A stretch of DNA of 64,000 nt from an uncultured Ruminococcus sp. (GCA_937910385.1 CALEPT010000189.1:7435-71434), one strand, 5' to 3'. Counted from the first letter of the stretch, positions 1-9,282 are shown. A program made the numbers and translations. The notes: generated by a model from the sequence alone, not told the origin.

Positions 1-324
1 GGTAAGTTATCGGACGACAGATGTCTCATGGCGGAGGTCGGCGGAAGGATAATCGGAGCAGTTTGGGTTCGGATAATGAACGATTACGGTCATGTTGACG
101 ACAGTACTCCCTCTCTTGCAATATCTCTGTATAAGGAATACCGAGGTCACAGGATAGGTACTCAGTTGATGAAGCAAATGCTTGAACTGCTGAAAAACAG
201 CGGCTATAAGTGTGTTTCTCTGTCGGTCCGGAAAGCAAATTATGCCGCTAAAATGTATCTCTCACTCGGCTTCGAGCCATTTGAAAAAAATGCAGACGAG
301 ATGATAATGATCTGTGTACTTTAA
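1..324 (+). CDS. GNAT family N-acetyltransferase, 5'-truncated by window edge
   Basis: The reading frame is open from base 1, and the residues before the first internal Met (ending DDRCLMAEVGGRIIGAVW) read like the beta-strand that normally precedes the acetyl-CoA site in GNAT enzymes. The true start therefore lies left of the window. The acetyl-CoA loop is visible as YRGHRIGTQLMKQML, followed by the C-terminal strand and helix pattern (VSLSVRKANYAAKMYLSLGFEPF) typical of the fold. Such enzymes move an acetyl group from acetyl-CoA to an amine; the substrate cannot be read from sequence. It ends 13 bases before ribD, so it is probably cotranscribed with the riboflavin genes. Confidence 0.8.
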   Translation, partial: GKLSDDRCLMAEVGGRIIGAVWVRIMNDYGHVDDSTPSLAISLYKEYRGHRIGTQLMKQMLELLKNSGYKCVSLSVRKANYAAKMYLSLGFEPFEKNADEMIMICVL

Positions 325-337
325 GGAGTAGTTTAAT

Positions 338-1450
338 ATGACTGACTGTGAATATATGCTCGAAGCTTTAAAGCTTGCCATAAAAGGTATGGGTTTTGCT
401 TCGCCGAACCCAATGGTGGGAGCGGTTATAGTCCGTGACGGCGAGATAATCGGGCGCGGATATCACAAAAAATACGGAGAGCTCCATGCAGAGCGCGATG
501 CCTTTGCGTACTGCGATTCACGTGGTATAGACTGCAAAGGCGCGGATATGTATGTCACGCTTGAACCATGCTGTCACTATGGAAAGCAGCCACCTTGCAC
601 CGAAGCGATAATCGAGCATGGTATAAAACGAGTTTTCATAGGCTCCTCCGATCCCAATCCGCTTGTTGCGGGGAAGGGAACCGCTATCCTCCGGGAGCAC
701 GACATTGAGGTCACAGAGGGCGTACTAAAGGACGAATGCGACAGGCTCAACGAGATATTTTTCCACTATATCACGACGGGACTACCGTTTGTCACTATGA
801 AATACGCTATGACTATGGACGGAAAGATAGCCTGTTATACCGGTGAGTCGAAATGGATAACAGGTGAGGAAGCGAGACTTCATGTTCAGCACGAGCGATT
901 AAAGCATTCCGCTATAATGGTCGGAGTGGGGACTGTCCTTGCAGATGACCCAATGCTTACCTGCCGCCTTGAAAACGGACGAGATCCTTACCGAATAATC
1001 TGTGACAGCTCACTGCGGACTCCACTTGAAAGTAATATAGTGCGAACTGCAAAAGACGTACCGACTATAATTGCTGCCGCACGTACTTCCGATCGTTTTA
1101 AGAAATATGAGGCATTAGGCTGTGAAGTAATAGAGTGTGGTGACGAAACACATGAACGAGTTGATCTTGCGAGATTGATGAAAATATTGGGTGAACGCAA
1201 AATAGACAGTATTCTTCTGGAAGGCGGTTCTATCCTTAACTGGTCAGCGATGAACGCGGGGATAGTAAACAAGGTACAGGCGTATATCGCGCCTAAGATT
1301 TTCGGCGGAAAAGATGCCCCGTCACCCGTTGGTGGATTTGGAGCGCCTGCTCCCGACAGAGCGTTTATGCTCGAAGCTCCTGAGATATCACACTTCGGAG
1401 AAGATATTATGATAGAAAGCAGGGTGAAATATGTTCACGGGAATAGTTGA
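338..1450 (+). CDS. ribD: Bifunctional riboflavin deaminase/reductase RibD
   Basis: The 370-residue protein catalyses two steps of riboflavin synthesis: deamination of the pyrimidine made from GTP, then NADPH-dependent reduction of its ribosyl chain. The N-terminal cytidine-deaminase-like zinc domain (about residues 1-145) has HAE (in GELHAERDAF) and the PCCHYGKQPPC ligands. The C-terminal reductase domain (about 148-365) begins PFVTMKYAMTMDGKIA and contains the GGSILNWSAM segment. A start with AAGGAG just upstream is used. The gene overlaps ribE by 20 bases, which suggests translational coupling. Length is normal for the family. Confidence 0.95.
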   Translation: MTDCEYMLEALKLAIKGMGFASPNPMVGAVIVRDGEIIGRGYHKKYGELHAERDAFAYCDSRGIDCKGADMYVTLEPCCHYGKQPPCTEAIIEHGIKRVFIGSSDPNPLVAGKGTAILREHDIEVTEGVLKDECDRLNEIFFHYITTGLPFVTMKYAMTMDGKIACYTGESKWITGEEARLHVQHERLKHSAIMVGVGTVLADDPMLTCRLENGRDPYRIICDSSLRTPLESNIVRTAKDVPTIIAAARTSDRFKKYEALGCEVIECGDETHERVDLARLMKILGERKIDSILLEGGSILNWSAMNAGIVNKVQAYIAPKIFGGKDAPSPVGGFGAPAPDRAFMLEAPEISHFGEDIMIESRVKYVHGNS

Positions 1451-2078
1451 GGAGATCGGAAAGGTACTTCGTGTGCATAAAACAGGCAACTCCTCATTTA
1501 TAGAGATACAGGCTGAAAAGGTGTTATCTGACGTTCATATCGGTGACAGTATTGCTGTCAATGGAGTCTGCCTGACCGTTACAAAGTTCAGCAGTGATAC
1601 TTTTCGGGCAGATGTTATGAATGAGACGCTTAGCCGTTCGTCTCTTGGCGCGCTTAAAAGCGGAAGTCCCGTGAATCTTGAGCGTGCTATGTCAGCTGAC
1701 GGACGCTTTGGCGGACATATCGTTTCGGGACATATCGACGGTACAGGGACTATAACAGACATAGAAAATGACGGTATCGCTGTCTGGTATACAATATCAG
1801 CTTCTTCCGATATCATGAGGTATATCGTTGAAAAGGGATCAATAGCAATAGACGGGATAAGCCTGACAGTCGCAAAGGTCACAGATATATCTTTTAGTGT
1901 ATCTATAATCCCTCATACGGCAAGTCAGACTATTCTGGCATCAAAAAAAGCGGGCGATATTGTCAATCTTGAAAATGACATCATAGGAAAATACGTAGAA
2001 AAGCTCATGAAGCCCACTGAAAGCACTTTTAAATCAGACAAGATAACTATGGAGTTTCTTGCGCAAAACGGATTTTGA
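1431..2078 (+). CDS. ribE: Riboflavin synthase alpha chain
   Basis: This 215-residue protein joins two molecules of 6,7-dimethyl-8-ribityllumazine to give riboflavin. It shows the duplicated lumazine-binding barrel: first copy opens MFTGIVEEIGKV and carries VNGVCLTV, the second carries GGHIVSGHIDG and IDGISLTV, the classic paired motifs. The start ATG lies inside the end of ribD, 20 bases before its stop. It is followed 18 bases later by ribBA with a strong AAAAGGAGG site. The symbol follows Gram-positive usage; ribC is used for the same enzyme in some genera. Confidence 0.95.
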   Translation: MFTGIVEEIGKVLRVHKTGNSSFIEIQAEKVLSDVHIGDSIAVNGVCLTVTKFSSDTFRADVMNETLSRSSLGALKSGSPVNLERAMSADGRFGGHIVSGHIDGTGTITDIENDGIAVWYTISASSDIMRYIVEKGSIAIDGISLTVAKVTDISFSVSIIPHTASQTILASKKAGDIVNLENDIIGKYVEKLMKPTESTFKSDKITMEFLAQNGF

Positions 2079-2096
2079 TCCAAAAGGAGGTAAACC

Positions 2097-3296
2097 ATGT
2101 TTGAATACAATACAGTAGAGGAAGCCGTTGAGGCTCTGAGAAACGGTGAAATTATCCTCGTCACTGATGATGAAAACAGGGAAAACGAGGGTGACATGAT
2201 ATGTGCCGCAGAATTTGCAACGACTGAAAATGTAAATTTTATGGCAGCCCATGCAAAGGGACTCATCTGTATGCCTATGAGCATTGAGTTGTGCCATAAG
2301 CTCCACCTGCCGCAAATGGTAGACTATAATACTGATAACCACTCAACGGCATTCACTGTATCGATAGATCACGTTGATACTACAACCGGCATTTCTGCGG
2401 CAGAACGCGGCTTTACAGCGAGAATGTGCGTGGAAGATAACGCCAAGCCCGAGAACTTCCGCCGTCCGGGGCATATGTTTCCGCTTACTGCTAAAAAGAA
2501 CGGAGTCCTTGAGCGTGAGGGGCACACTGAAGCAACAGTCGATCTCATGCGGCTTGCAGGGCTTAAAGAATGCGGTCTGTGCTGTGAGATAATGCGTGAT
2601 GACGGAACGATGATGAGAACTGCCGAGCTTCAGGAAAAGGCGAAGGAATGGGGAATGAAGTTTATTACCATTCAGGCAATAAAGGACTATCGCAAGTGCA
2701 ATGATGTACTTGTGGAATGTGTGGCAAATACAAAGCTGCCTACAAAATACGGAGAATTCCGAGCTCTCGGCTATGTTAACAAGCTCAACGGTGAGCATCA
2801 TGTGGCTCTCGTGAAAGGAGATATAGGAGACGGTGAGGATATTCTCTGCCGAGTACATTCGGAGTGCCTTACAGGAGACGCTTTCGGTTCATTGAAATGC
2901 GACTGCGGACAGCAGTTCGCTGCCGCTATGACACAGATAGAAAAAGAGGGCAGGGGAGTCCTTCTGTATATGAGACAGGAGGGACGAGGTATCGGTCTTA
3001 TAAACAAGCTTCGCGCTTACGAATTGCAGGATAAGGGCATGGATACTCTTGAAGCAAATCTTGCACTCGGCTTCCCGGGCGATATGAGGGAGTATTATAT
3101 CGGAGCTCAGATACTTCGCGACCTCGGCTGCAAGACCCTACGACTGCTTACAAACAATCCTGACAAGGTATACGGACTAAGTGGTTTTGGTCTCGAAATA
3201 AAGGAACGTGTTCCTATACAAATGGACGCTACAGCATACGACCTTTTTTACCTGAAAACTAAGCGCGATAAAATGGGACACATTCTTGATTATTGA
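2097..3296 (+). CDS. ribBA: Bifunctional DHBP synthase / GTP cyclohydrolase II RibBA
   Basis: The 399-residue protein supplies both precursors of riboflavin: dihydroxybutanone phosphate from ribulose 5-phosphate (N-terminal half) and the pyrimidine from GTP (C-terminal half). The RibB domain (about 1-200) has the acidic loop [12 protein letters not shown] and the [14 protein letters not shown] segment. The RibA domain (about 205-397) has the zinc-binding [15 protein letters not shown] set and the RQEGRGIGL motif. Start ATG is preceded by AAAAGGAGGTAAACC. The fused arrangement is usual in Firmicutes. Confidence 0.95.
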   Translation: MFEYNTVEEAVEALRNGEIILVTDDENRENEGDMICAAEFATTENVNFMAAHAKGLICMPMSIELCHKLHLPQMVDYNTDNHSTAFTVSIDHVDTTTGISAAERGFTARMCVEDNAKPENFRRPGHMFPLTAKKNGVLEREGHTEATVDLMRLAGLKECGLCCEIMRDDGTMMRTAELQEKAKEWGMKFITIQAIKDYRKCNDVLVECVANTKLPTKYGEFRALGYVNKLNGEHHVALVKGDIGDGEDILCRVHSECLTGDAFGSLKCDCGQQFAAAMTQIEKEGRGVLLYMRQEGRGIGLINKLRAYELQDKGMDTLEANLALGFPGDMREYYIGAQILRDLGCKTLRLLTNNPDKVYGLSGFGLEIKERVPIQMDATAYDLFYLKTKRDKMGHILDY

Positions 3297-3310
3297 GTAG
3301 GTGAGATAAT

Positions 3311-3820
3311 ATGACGATTGTTCAAATTGTATGCACAGTAATTGTTGCTGTTTTGCTTGCAGCGCAGATCATTATTGACATAAGCTGGCTCGTGTCAATT
3401 TCAAGGGCAAAGGAAAGAGCTGTGATAGGAACACTCTCCCATCTTTGGCTGGACATAATCTTGCTCGGGATACAGATAGCTAATCTTATCATTTCGGATA
3501 ACAAGCTTATCTGGATACTTGTTACACTATATTTGGTACTCGCCATTCCGGGTCGATTTATCAATGTACTCAGTCCCGAGGGCGTGAGGACGTTTATCAT
3601 TTTCAACAACAAAGGCGGAATCATTCCTGTCGATGACTACAGCTATCAGTATGTACATAGCGGATCGGGCAAGGAAAATCTCGAACTCCATCGCAAGAAA
3701 AGCGGCAGAGTCGAGACATATACTCTTGGCATAAAGAACATAAAGGTCATTCAGATGCTTGCGGACTATTACGGAAAGTACGGATATGAAAATCCGCTTC
3801 TTAAACAGGACACTGAATAA
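3311..3820 (+). CDS. Uncharacterised membrane protein inside the riboflavin operon
   Basis: I do not recognise this 169-residue protein. Three hydrophobic stretches (about residues 5-27, 43-63 and 66-88) predict membrane helices, followed by an 80-residue hydrophilic domain (from about 90) rich in beta-type segments, containing NNKGGIIPVDDYSYQYVHSG and LELHRKKSGRVETYTLG. The tail faintly resembles a bacterial PH-like domain but I would not assign it. It lies 14 bases after ribBA and 26 before ribH on the same strand, so it is almost certainly cotranscribed. A role in flavin or precursor handling is conceivable from position only. Confidence 0.7.
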   Translation: MTIVQIVCTVIVAVLLAAQIIIDISWLVSISRAKERAVIGTLSHLWLDIILLGIQIANLIISDNKLIWILVTLYLVLAIPGRFINVLSPEGVRTFIIFNNKGGIIPVDDYSYQYVHSGSGKENLELHRKKSGRVETYTLGIKNIKVIQMLADYYGKYGYENPLLKQDTE

Positions 3821-3846
3821 AAATCAAATAAAAGGAGTAATTAATT

Positions 3847-4314
3847 ATGAAGATCTATGAAGGAAAACTGACATCAAAGGATACAAGAATAGGAATCGTT
3901 GTTGCGCGTTTCAATGAGTTCATCACATCAAAACTGCTTGGCGGAGCTGTTGATACTCTGAAACGTCACGATGTCAGCGAAGATTCTATCGACATCGCTT
4001 GGGTACCCGGTGCTTTCGAGATACCGCTCATTGCCTCAAAAATGGCAAGGTCAGGCAAGTATGATGCTGTTATCTGCCTTGGTGCGATAATCAGAGGCAG
4101 TACGTCACATTACGACCTTGTGTGCAATGAAGCTGCAAAGGGAATTGCTCAGGTATCACTTCAGAGCGATATCCCCGTTATGTTCGGCGTTATCACTACA
4201 GAGAACATCGAGCAAGCTATCGAGCGTGCAGGCTCAAAAGCGGGCAATAAGGGAAGCGAATGCGCAGAAGGTGCCATAGAGATGATAAATCTTATAAGAG
4301 AGATCGAAGATTGA
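3847..4314 (+). CDS. ribH: 6,7-dimethyl-8-ribityllumazine synthase
   Basis: This 155-residue enzyme condenses the ribityl-amino-pyrimidine with dihydroxybutanone phosphate to give lumazine, the substrate of riboflavin synthase; members form large pentamer-based shells. Visible hallmarks are the N-terminal [16 protein letters not shown], the substrate loop [29 protein letters not shown] with the catalytic His, and [20 protein letters not shown]. Start is preceded by AAAAGGAGTAATTAATT. The stop codon TGA shares its A with the ATG of the next gene, the HAD phosphatase. Confidence 0.96.
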   Translation: MKIYEGKLTSKDTRIGIVVARFNEFITSKLLGGAVDTLKRHDVSEDSIDIAWVPGAFEIPLIASKMARSGKYDAVICLGAIIRGSTSHYDLVCNEAAKGIAQVSLQSDIPVMFGVITTENIEQAIERAGSKAGNKGSECAEGAIEMINLIREIED

Positions 4315-4973
4315 TGGCAAATCTGATCTTCGACTATGACGGAACTATCCATAACTCTATGAAGACTTATGCTCCTGCATTCCGCGGTACAATGAAATGG
4401 CTATCGGATAATGGTTACATTGAAAAAAAAGAGTACTCCGACAGCGAGATAAGCTGTTGGCTCGGCTTTAATTCCACCGATATGTGGAGCGCATTTCAGC
4501 CCGACCTTGATCCTGTGATACGCGAAAAAGCAAGAATAATGCTGGGTGAAGATATGGCAGCTCGTGTGGAAAGGGGAGAAGGTGAGCTCTTTGAAGGGGC
4601 ACAGGAAATGCTGGCTCAGCTCAAAGCGGAGGGACATACTCTCATCTTTCTGAGCAACTGCCGTGTTCACTATATGGAGCGGCACAAAAGAGTTTTCGCA
4701 CTTGACAGATTTTTCGACTTTTTCTACTGCTGCGAGGAGTATGATTTTATTCCGAAGTATGAGATATTCCGAAGAATAAAGCCGTATCACAAGGGTGACT
4801 TCATAGTAATAGGCGACCGCTTTCACGATATAGAGACAGCTGTAAAGAATGCTCTCAGATCTATCGGCTGCGGATATGGATACGGGACAAAAGAAGAGCT
4901 TTCAGCTGCCGATATTATTGTTGATTCGCCTTTGGAGATACCTGATGCTGTATCCGCGCTTTCAAATGTTTAA
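4314..4973 (+). CDS. HAD-family hydrolase, candidate riboflavin-pathway phosphatase
   Basis: The 219-residue protein is a HAD-superfamily phosphatase with an alpha-helical cap between motifs I and II. Motif I is FDYDGTIHNS, motif II is IFLSNCR, a Lys follows in IPKYEIF, and motif IV is IGDRFHDIE. I chose the ATG at 4314, which overlaps the ribH stop by one base (TGATG), over an upstream in-frame ATG at 4260 inside ribH, because the domain starts right there. Riboflavin synthesis needs a phosphatase acting on the ribityl-amino-pyrimidine phosphate, and known ones (YcsE, YigB, YbjI) are HAD enzymes. The coupling to ribH makes this a good candidate, but substrate is inferred. Confidence 0.85.
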   Translation: MANLIFDYDGTIHNSMKTYAPAFRGTMKWLSDNGYIEKKEYSDSEISCWLGFNSTDMWSAFQPDLDPVIREKARIMLGEDMAARVERGEGELFEGAQEMLAQLKAEGHTLIFLSNCRVHYMERHKRVFALDRFFDFFYCCEEYDFIPKYEIFRRIKPYHKGDFIVIGDRFHDIETAVKNALRSIGCGYGYGTKEELSAADIIVDSPLEIPDAVSALSNV

Positions 4974-4980
4974 AATAAAA

Positions 4981-5009
4981 TTGCTGTACTTGATGTACAG
5001 CAATTTTTA
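4981..5009. terminator. Bidirectional intrinsic terminator
   Basis: Stem TTGCTGTAC / GTACAGCAA with a TTGAT-type loop is followed by TTTTTAT on the plus strand and, read in reverse, by a T-rich TTTTATTT run. It sits between the convergent HAD gene and the ABC transporter and can stop both. Confidence 0.85.
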
Positions 5010-5011
5010 TA

Positions 5012-7975
5012 TTATTCTGTTCTGAGAGCCTCTACAGGATCTTTCTTTGAAGCTACCCGGGAGGGAATAAGTCCAGCGATAAGGGTGAGTACCATGCTTA
5101 TTATTACAAGTATGACTGCTCCTGCAACAGGTACATGAGCTCTGAGCGTATCGAGAGATGTAACACTATGGATTATCAGATTTATCGGTATTGTAAGAAG
5201 CACAGAAACTCCTATTCCGATAAGACCCGCTGCAAGTCCGACAAGAAGCGTTTCGGCATTGAAAACGGTAGATACATCATGCTTTGAAGCTCCGATAGCA
5301 CGAAGGATACCTATTTCACGTGTTCTTTCAAGAACGGAGATATATGTTATTATTCCTATCATTATTGATGATACTACAAGAGAGATACCAACAAATGCTA
5401 TCAGCAGATATGATATACCACTGATTATACCTGTTATCGAGGACATAAGCAGAGCCACATAATCTGTATAATGTATAACATCCTCCTCCTTAGCGGAGTC
5501 GTTGTATTTTTCTATCGAGTCTGAGATATCGTCCTTATCCTCAAAAGTCTTAGCAAAGATCCTGATAGTGGAAGGATCGTTCATATCGGCAACACCGAGT
5601 GTTTTCAAGATATCCTCATGGGAATAATCAGATATCTCTTCGGGTATAAATTCGTCAAATAGCTTAACATAATTTTCGTCCGAAATAGACGCTGAGTCAA
5701 GTGCCTGTGCAAGCTGCTCGTTTGTTGAAGTAGCAAGCGTTGCGGCAACTTCGGCTGCGTGCTGCTCCGAATACTGGGCAGATATTAACATGAAAGCAGC
5801 TTCATCGAATTCTTCATCGCTGAGCATTTCTATGTAAGCTGTTACTTGTGAGGGATCTAAACCCATCTGGGCAGCATATTCTCCTGCAACCTGCTCTGTG
5901 AGTTCGGCTCTTGTGAGCTGAGACATCACCTGACTGACATATGCTGTCTGTTCTGCCTCATCAGGAAGAGCTGCGGCAAAGCGATATATATCAGCTTTTT
6001 GTTCAATACCGGATGTGCTGATATATTCTTTTATATCTGATATTTTTTCAGCATCTGTAGGCTCGGTATAGTCATCTGTGAGGAATTTTTTGCCGTTAAT
6101 AAGATCGTTTTCTTCATCTGCTATCTGTGCTTTGGCAAGATCGCTATTGTTTGTTTTTTCAATAATGTATTCTGTAAGTTTATTGGTATATCCGATGTAT
6201 CCTGTTATCATAGCAGCCTTTACATCTTCGTCTGGACGGATAAAACCTACAATTTTTATGTTAGTACCAATATCTTCCGCATTATAAAGATAATCTATAC
6301 CTGCATCTGTGGCGGTAAGATCAACACAGCTCCTGCCGTTCTCATCCATAGCATAATACTCACAGGGAAGTATAAGCTTGAATTGCTTAGCTGTAATTTC
6401 ATCAAAGCTCCATTCGAGCTGTCCATAATTTTCGATAGCTTCACCGTTCATTGCAGCTTTAAGATTTTCAGAAAAAGCATCTCTGTCTTTAAGACCAAGG
6501 GCATAAACTATAATATCCGGGATCTCATTATTCTTAGTAAGTACGACAACCGCTTCATCATATTCATCAGGCCATTTGCCGTAAACAAGGTCATATTGAC
6601 TTTCGAGCATCTCATTCACAGGATCGCCATTTTCATCAGGGAGCAGTTCTTCAAATACATTAAGTCCGAATGCAGACAGCTCCATGCCCGCCATTGAATT
6701 GTTCATAGCAGCATTCATGTATTCGGAGTCGCTTACACCAAGTGCCTCTGAATACATATCCATAAAATCTACCTTCACTATCTCTCCGGAAGGAGATTTA
6801 GTGTAAACAGGCATTGGTATATCATATGAATATGAAATAGCGCTTGCCTTTTCATCTATGATCTCATCATTCTCAACGAAGGTTTTAAAATCCTTCATAT
6901 TATTGATCTGCTTTGCGGAAGAGTTGAAAGAATTAAACATATCATAAACGGCAGTATTCGCGTATACTCTGTCGTCTTCAAAAGTACGGCTTTCATATTC
7001 CTGTTGATTCTGCATAAGAGCCTCTATCATTCCTGAGGTATCCGAATTCTCACGATATATTTCAAGGGGATATGAAGACAGAGTTTCTTCCTGTATTTGA
7101 TTTATATATTCATTTATACCTGTTGAAAGAGAAAGAATAAGAGCTATGCCGATGATTCCTATCGAACCCGCAAAAGCCGTGAGAAGTGTTCTGCCCTTTT
7201 TGGTAAGCAGGTTATTGAGTGAAAGTGAAACAGCTGTCATAAATGACATAGAAACCCGCTTTTTCTTTGATTCCTTGGTGTCGTCCTGCTTCTCAGGTTC
7301 AAACGGATCACTGTCGCCTGTTATTTGACCGTCTTTTATATTGACTATCCTTGTAGAATACTGCTCTGCGAGTTCAGGGTTATGTGTTACCATGATAACG
7401 AGCTTATCCTTTGCTATCTCCTTGAGAAGCTCCATTACCTGAATACTGGTTTCGCTGTCAAGAGCACCTGTAGGCTCGTCTGCAAGTAAGATATCGGGAT
7501 TATTTATAAGAGCTCTCGCTATTGCAACACGCTGCATCTGTCCGCCGGACATCTGATTAGGTCGCTTGTTCAATTGATCGCCAAGACCTACCTTTTCAAG
7601 GGCTTCTTTAGCTCTCTTTCTTCTTTCGGATTTGGAAACGCCTGAGATAGTAAGTGCAAGCTCAACATTGGAAAGGACTGACTGATGAGGGATAAGATTG
7701 TAGCTTTGAAATATGAAACCTATTGAATGATTTCTATATGCATCCCAATCCCGATCTTTATACTCTTTCGTGGAAATTCCGTTAATAATAAGGTCACCTG
7801 AGGTATAATGGTCAAGTCCGCCGATAATATTGAGAAGTGTAGTCTTTCCACAGCCAGAATGTCCGAGAATAGCAACAAATTCATTTTCGCGAAAAGATAG
7901 GTCTACGCCGTTAAGAGCGGTTACAGTATTTTCCCCCGAACCATACTTCTTTACGATATTTTTTAATTGAAGCAT
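5012..7975 (-). CDS. ABC transporter, ATPase fused to FtsX/MacB-type permease
   Basis: The 987-residue protein joins an ATPase (about 1-225) to a MacB-type permease. The ATPase shows Walker A GHSGCGKTT, Q-loop FQSYNLIP, signature MSGGQMQRVAIARAL and Walker B ILLADEPTGALD. The permease has one membrane helix near residue 265, a very long extracytoplasmic region (about 290-840, rich in Asp, Glu, Asn), and three helices at the C-terminus, including the FtsX-type ERTREIGILRAIGASKHDV loop. This layout belongs to the mechanotransmitting MacB/FtsX class rather than to classical exporters; in Firmicutes relatives act in peptide-antibiotic resistance or envelope processes. Substrate cannot be read. 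It has its own promoter and is monocistronic. Confidence 0.9.
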   Translation of the reverse strand: MLQLKNIVKKYGSGENTVTALNGVDLSFRENEFVAILGHSGCGKTTLLNIIGGLDHYTSGDLIINGISTKEYKDRDWDAYRNHSIGFIFQSYNLIPHQSVLSNVELALTISGVSKSERRKRAKEALEKVGLGDQLNKRPNQMSGGQMQRVAIARALINNPDILLADEPTGALDSETSIQVMELLKEIAKDKLVIMVTHNPELAEQYSTRIVNIKDGQITGDSDPFEPEKQDDTKESKKKRVSMSFMTAVSLSLNNLLTKKGRTLLTAFAGSIGIIGIALILSLSTGINEYINQIQEETLSSYPLEIYRENSDTSGMIEALMQNQQEYESRTFEDDRVYANTAVYDMFNSFNSSAKQINNMKDFKTFVENDEIIDEKASAISYSYDIPMPVYTKSPSGEIVKVDFMDMYSEALGVSDSEYMNAAMNNSMAGMELSAFGLNVFEELLPDENGDPVNEMLESQYDLVYGKWPDEYDEAVVVLTKNNEIPDIIVYALGLKDRDAFSENLKAAMNGEAIENYGQLEWSFDEITAKQFKLILPCEYYAMDENGRSCVDLTATDAGIDYLYNAEDIGTNIKIVGFIRPDEDVKAAMITGYIGYTNKLTEYIIEKTNNSDLAKAQIADEENDLINGKKFLTDDYTEPTDAEKISDIKEYISTSGIEQKADIYRFAAALPDEAEQTAYVSQVMSQLTRAELTEQVAGEYAAQMGLDPSQVTAYIEMLSDEEFDEAAFMLISAQYSEQHAAEVAATLATSTNEQLAQALDSASISDENYVKLFDEFIPEEISDYSHEDILKTLGVADMNDPSTIRIFAKTFEDKDDISDSIEKYNDSAKEEDVIHYTDYVALLMSSITGIISGISYLLIAFVGISLVVSSIMIGIITYISVLERTREIGILRAIGASKHDVSTVFNAETLLVGLAAGLIGIGVSVLLTIPINLIIHSVTSLDTLRAHVPVAGAVILVIISMVLTLIAGLIPSRVASKKDPVEALRTE

Positions 7976-8027
7976 TTAATTCTCCCTTTCAAATAATTTT
8001 TATACATATAACAAATATCACAAGATG

Positions 8028-8056
8028 ATTATAGCACTTTGACGAAGATTTGTCAA
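8028..8056 (-). promoter_or_regulatory. Promoter of the ABC transporter gene
   Basis: On the minus strand TTGACA is followed by a 17-base spacer and TATAAT, a full consensus sigma-A promoter, about 55 bases before the start codon. The spacer and -35 box form a small inverted repeat (TTGAC, 9 bases, GTCAA) that could be an operator. Confidence 0.8.
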
Positions 8057-8103
8057 CCAAATTGTACGTATTTCACAAACATTTCACATTTATAAATAAA
8101 AAT

Positions 8104-8131
8104 AAGAGGCACTGTTTAGTAACAGTGCCTA
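8104..8131 (-). terminator. Intrinsic terminator of ppa-prs
   Basis: Stem AGGCACTGTT / AACAGTGCCT with a short loop lies just past the prs stop; on the minus strand it is followed by CTTATTTTTATTT. Confidence 0.85.
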
Positions 8132-8136
8132 ATCGA

Positions 8137-9282
8137 TTATTTCATACCATATTTATGAAGAAGATTCTGTATTTTTTCATGAGGATCTATTATCTTGCTG
8201 ATAGATACATCATGATTGATAGCTTCAATGAAGTAGGCAATATACTTGGAAACATCTACCTCATGGAACCACGGTCTGCTAAGAAGCTCCGGAGTCCTGT
8301 AAGTGAGATTTGTACCGAAAACGCCGTCGATAACGCCCTCCTCATAAGCCTTGTCGAATTTTTCAAGACCGTTGGTAAAGATAGCGTATGTAGCGTATGT
8401 GAATATTCTTCCTGCCTTTTTCTCCTTAAGAGCATATGCGAGATCAAGCATTGACTCTCCCGATGAAATGATATCGTCCGAAACAAAGATATCCTTTCCC
8501 TCAACAGGATTTCCAAGATATTCATGAGCTACTATAGGATTGCGTCCATTCACGATAGTAGAGTAGTCTCTGCGCTTGTAGAACATACCCATTTCAACAC
8601 CGAGAACCGATGCATAGTACATATTTCTGTTGAGCGCTCCCTCATCCGGGCTTACGACCATGAACTTGTCCTTTGAATAATCAATGCCCTGAATGCTTTT
8701 CAGCATTGCCTTGAGCACCTGATATGTAGGCATTACATTATCAAAGCCCATGAGCGGAACAGCATTCTGAACTCTCGGATCGTGTGCATCAAAAGTAACT
8801 ATATTTGAAACTCCCATTGCTTCGAGCTCCTGTAAAGCGCACGCGCAGTCGAGCGATTCACGGTAGCTTCTTCTGTGCTGCCGACCTCCGTACAGGATAG
8901 GCATGATGACATTTATTCTGTGAGCCTTGCCGCTCGCAGCCTGTATTATCCTCTTAAGATCCTGAAAGTGATCGTCGGGGGACATTGCGTTTTCCTTGCC
9001 GAAATAGTTGTAGGTAACGTTATAATTGCCCACATCAATTATGATGAAAAGATCCTTGCCGCGAACGGTAGACTTTATAAGTCCCTTTCCGTCACCCGAG
9101 GAAAATCTCGGACATTCACTTTCAACGAGGAAGGTATCGACGTCGATACCACCCTTTCCGGCCCAGTCAACGAGGTAGCTGTCGATCTTCTTACCAAGCT
9201 CGGTAACGCTGTTCATAGCGATGATACCGATAGGTGCAACATTGGAATCTCTGCCAAATAAAATTTCACTTGAAGCTGTCAT
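8137..9282 (-). CDS. prs: Ribose-phosphate pyrophosphokinase-like protein
   Basis: The protein (381 residues from the ATG at 9282) makes PRPP from ribose 5-phosphate and ATP. The PRPP-binding region reads IFVSDDIISSGESMLDLAYALKE, an altered form of the usual DDxxxTGGT loop, and an N-terminal INVIMPILYGGRQHRR segment matches the ATP-binding flexible loop. At about 380 residues it is longer than canonical Prs (about 315), as in a clostridial subgroup. An in-frame start at 9384 would overlap ppa, so I reject it; ribosome binding near 9282 is weak, with a good AAAGGAG some 30 bases upstream. It follows ppa by 64 bases, and pyrophosphatase next to a pyrophosphate-linked enzyme makes metabolic sense. 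Confidence 0.8.
   Translation of the reverse strand: MTASSEILFGRDSNVAPIGIIAMNSVTELGKKIDSYLVDWAGKGGIDVDTFLVESECPRFSSGDGKGLIKSTVRGKDLFIIIDVGNYNVTYNYFGKENAMSPDDHFQDLKRIIQAASGKAHRINVIMPILYGGRQHRRSYRESLDCACALQELEAMGVSNIVTFDAHDPRVQNAVPLMGFDNVMPTYQVLKAMLKSIQGIDYSKDKFMVVSPDEGALNRNMYYASVLGVEMGMFYKRRDYSTIVNGRNPIVAHEYLGNPVEGKDIFVSDDIISSGESMLDLAYALKEKKAGRIFTYATYAIFTNGLEKFDKAYEEGVIDGVFGTNLTYRTPELLSRPWFHEVDVSKYIAYFIEAINHDVSISKIIDPHEKIQNLLHKYGMK

Noticed and set aside
1..337. FMN riboswitch expected ahead of a riboflavin operon
   Set aside because: The sequence before ribD is GNAT coding sequence; any RFN element would be upstream of the window, so nothing can be claimed.
8050..8454. 134-codon plus-strand frame overlapping the prs end
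   Set aside because: Covers the prs terminator and antisense prs code; no ribosome site.
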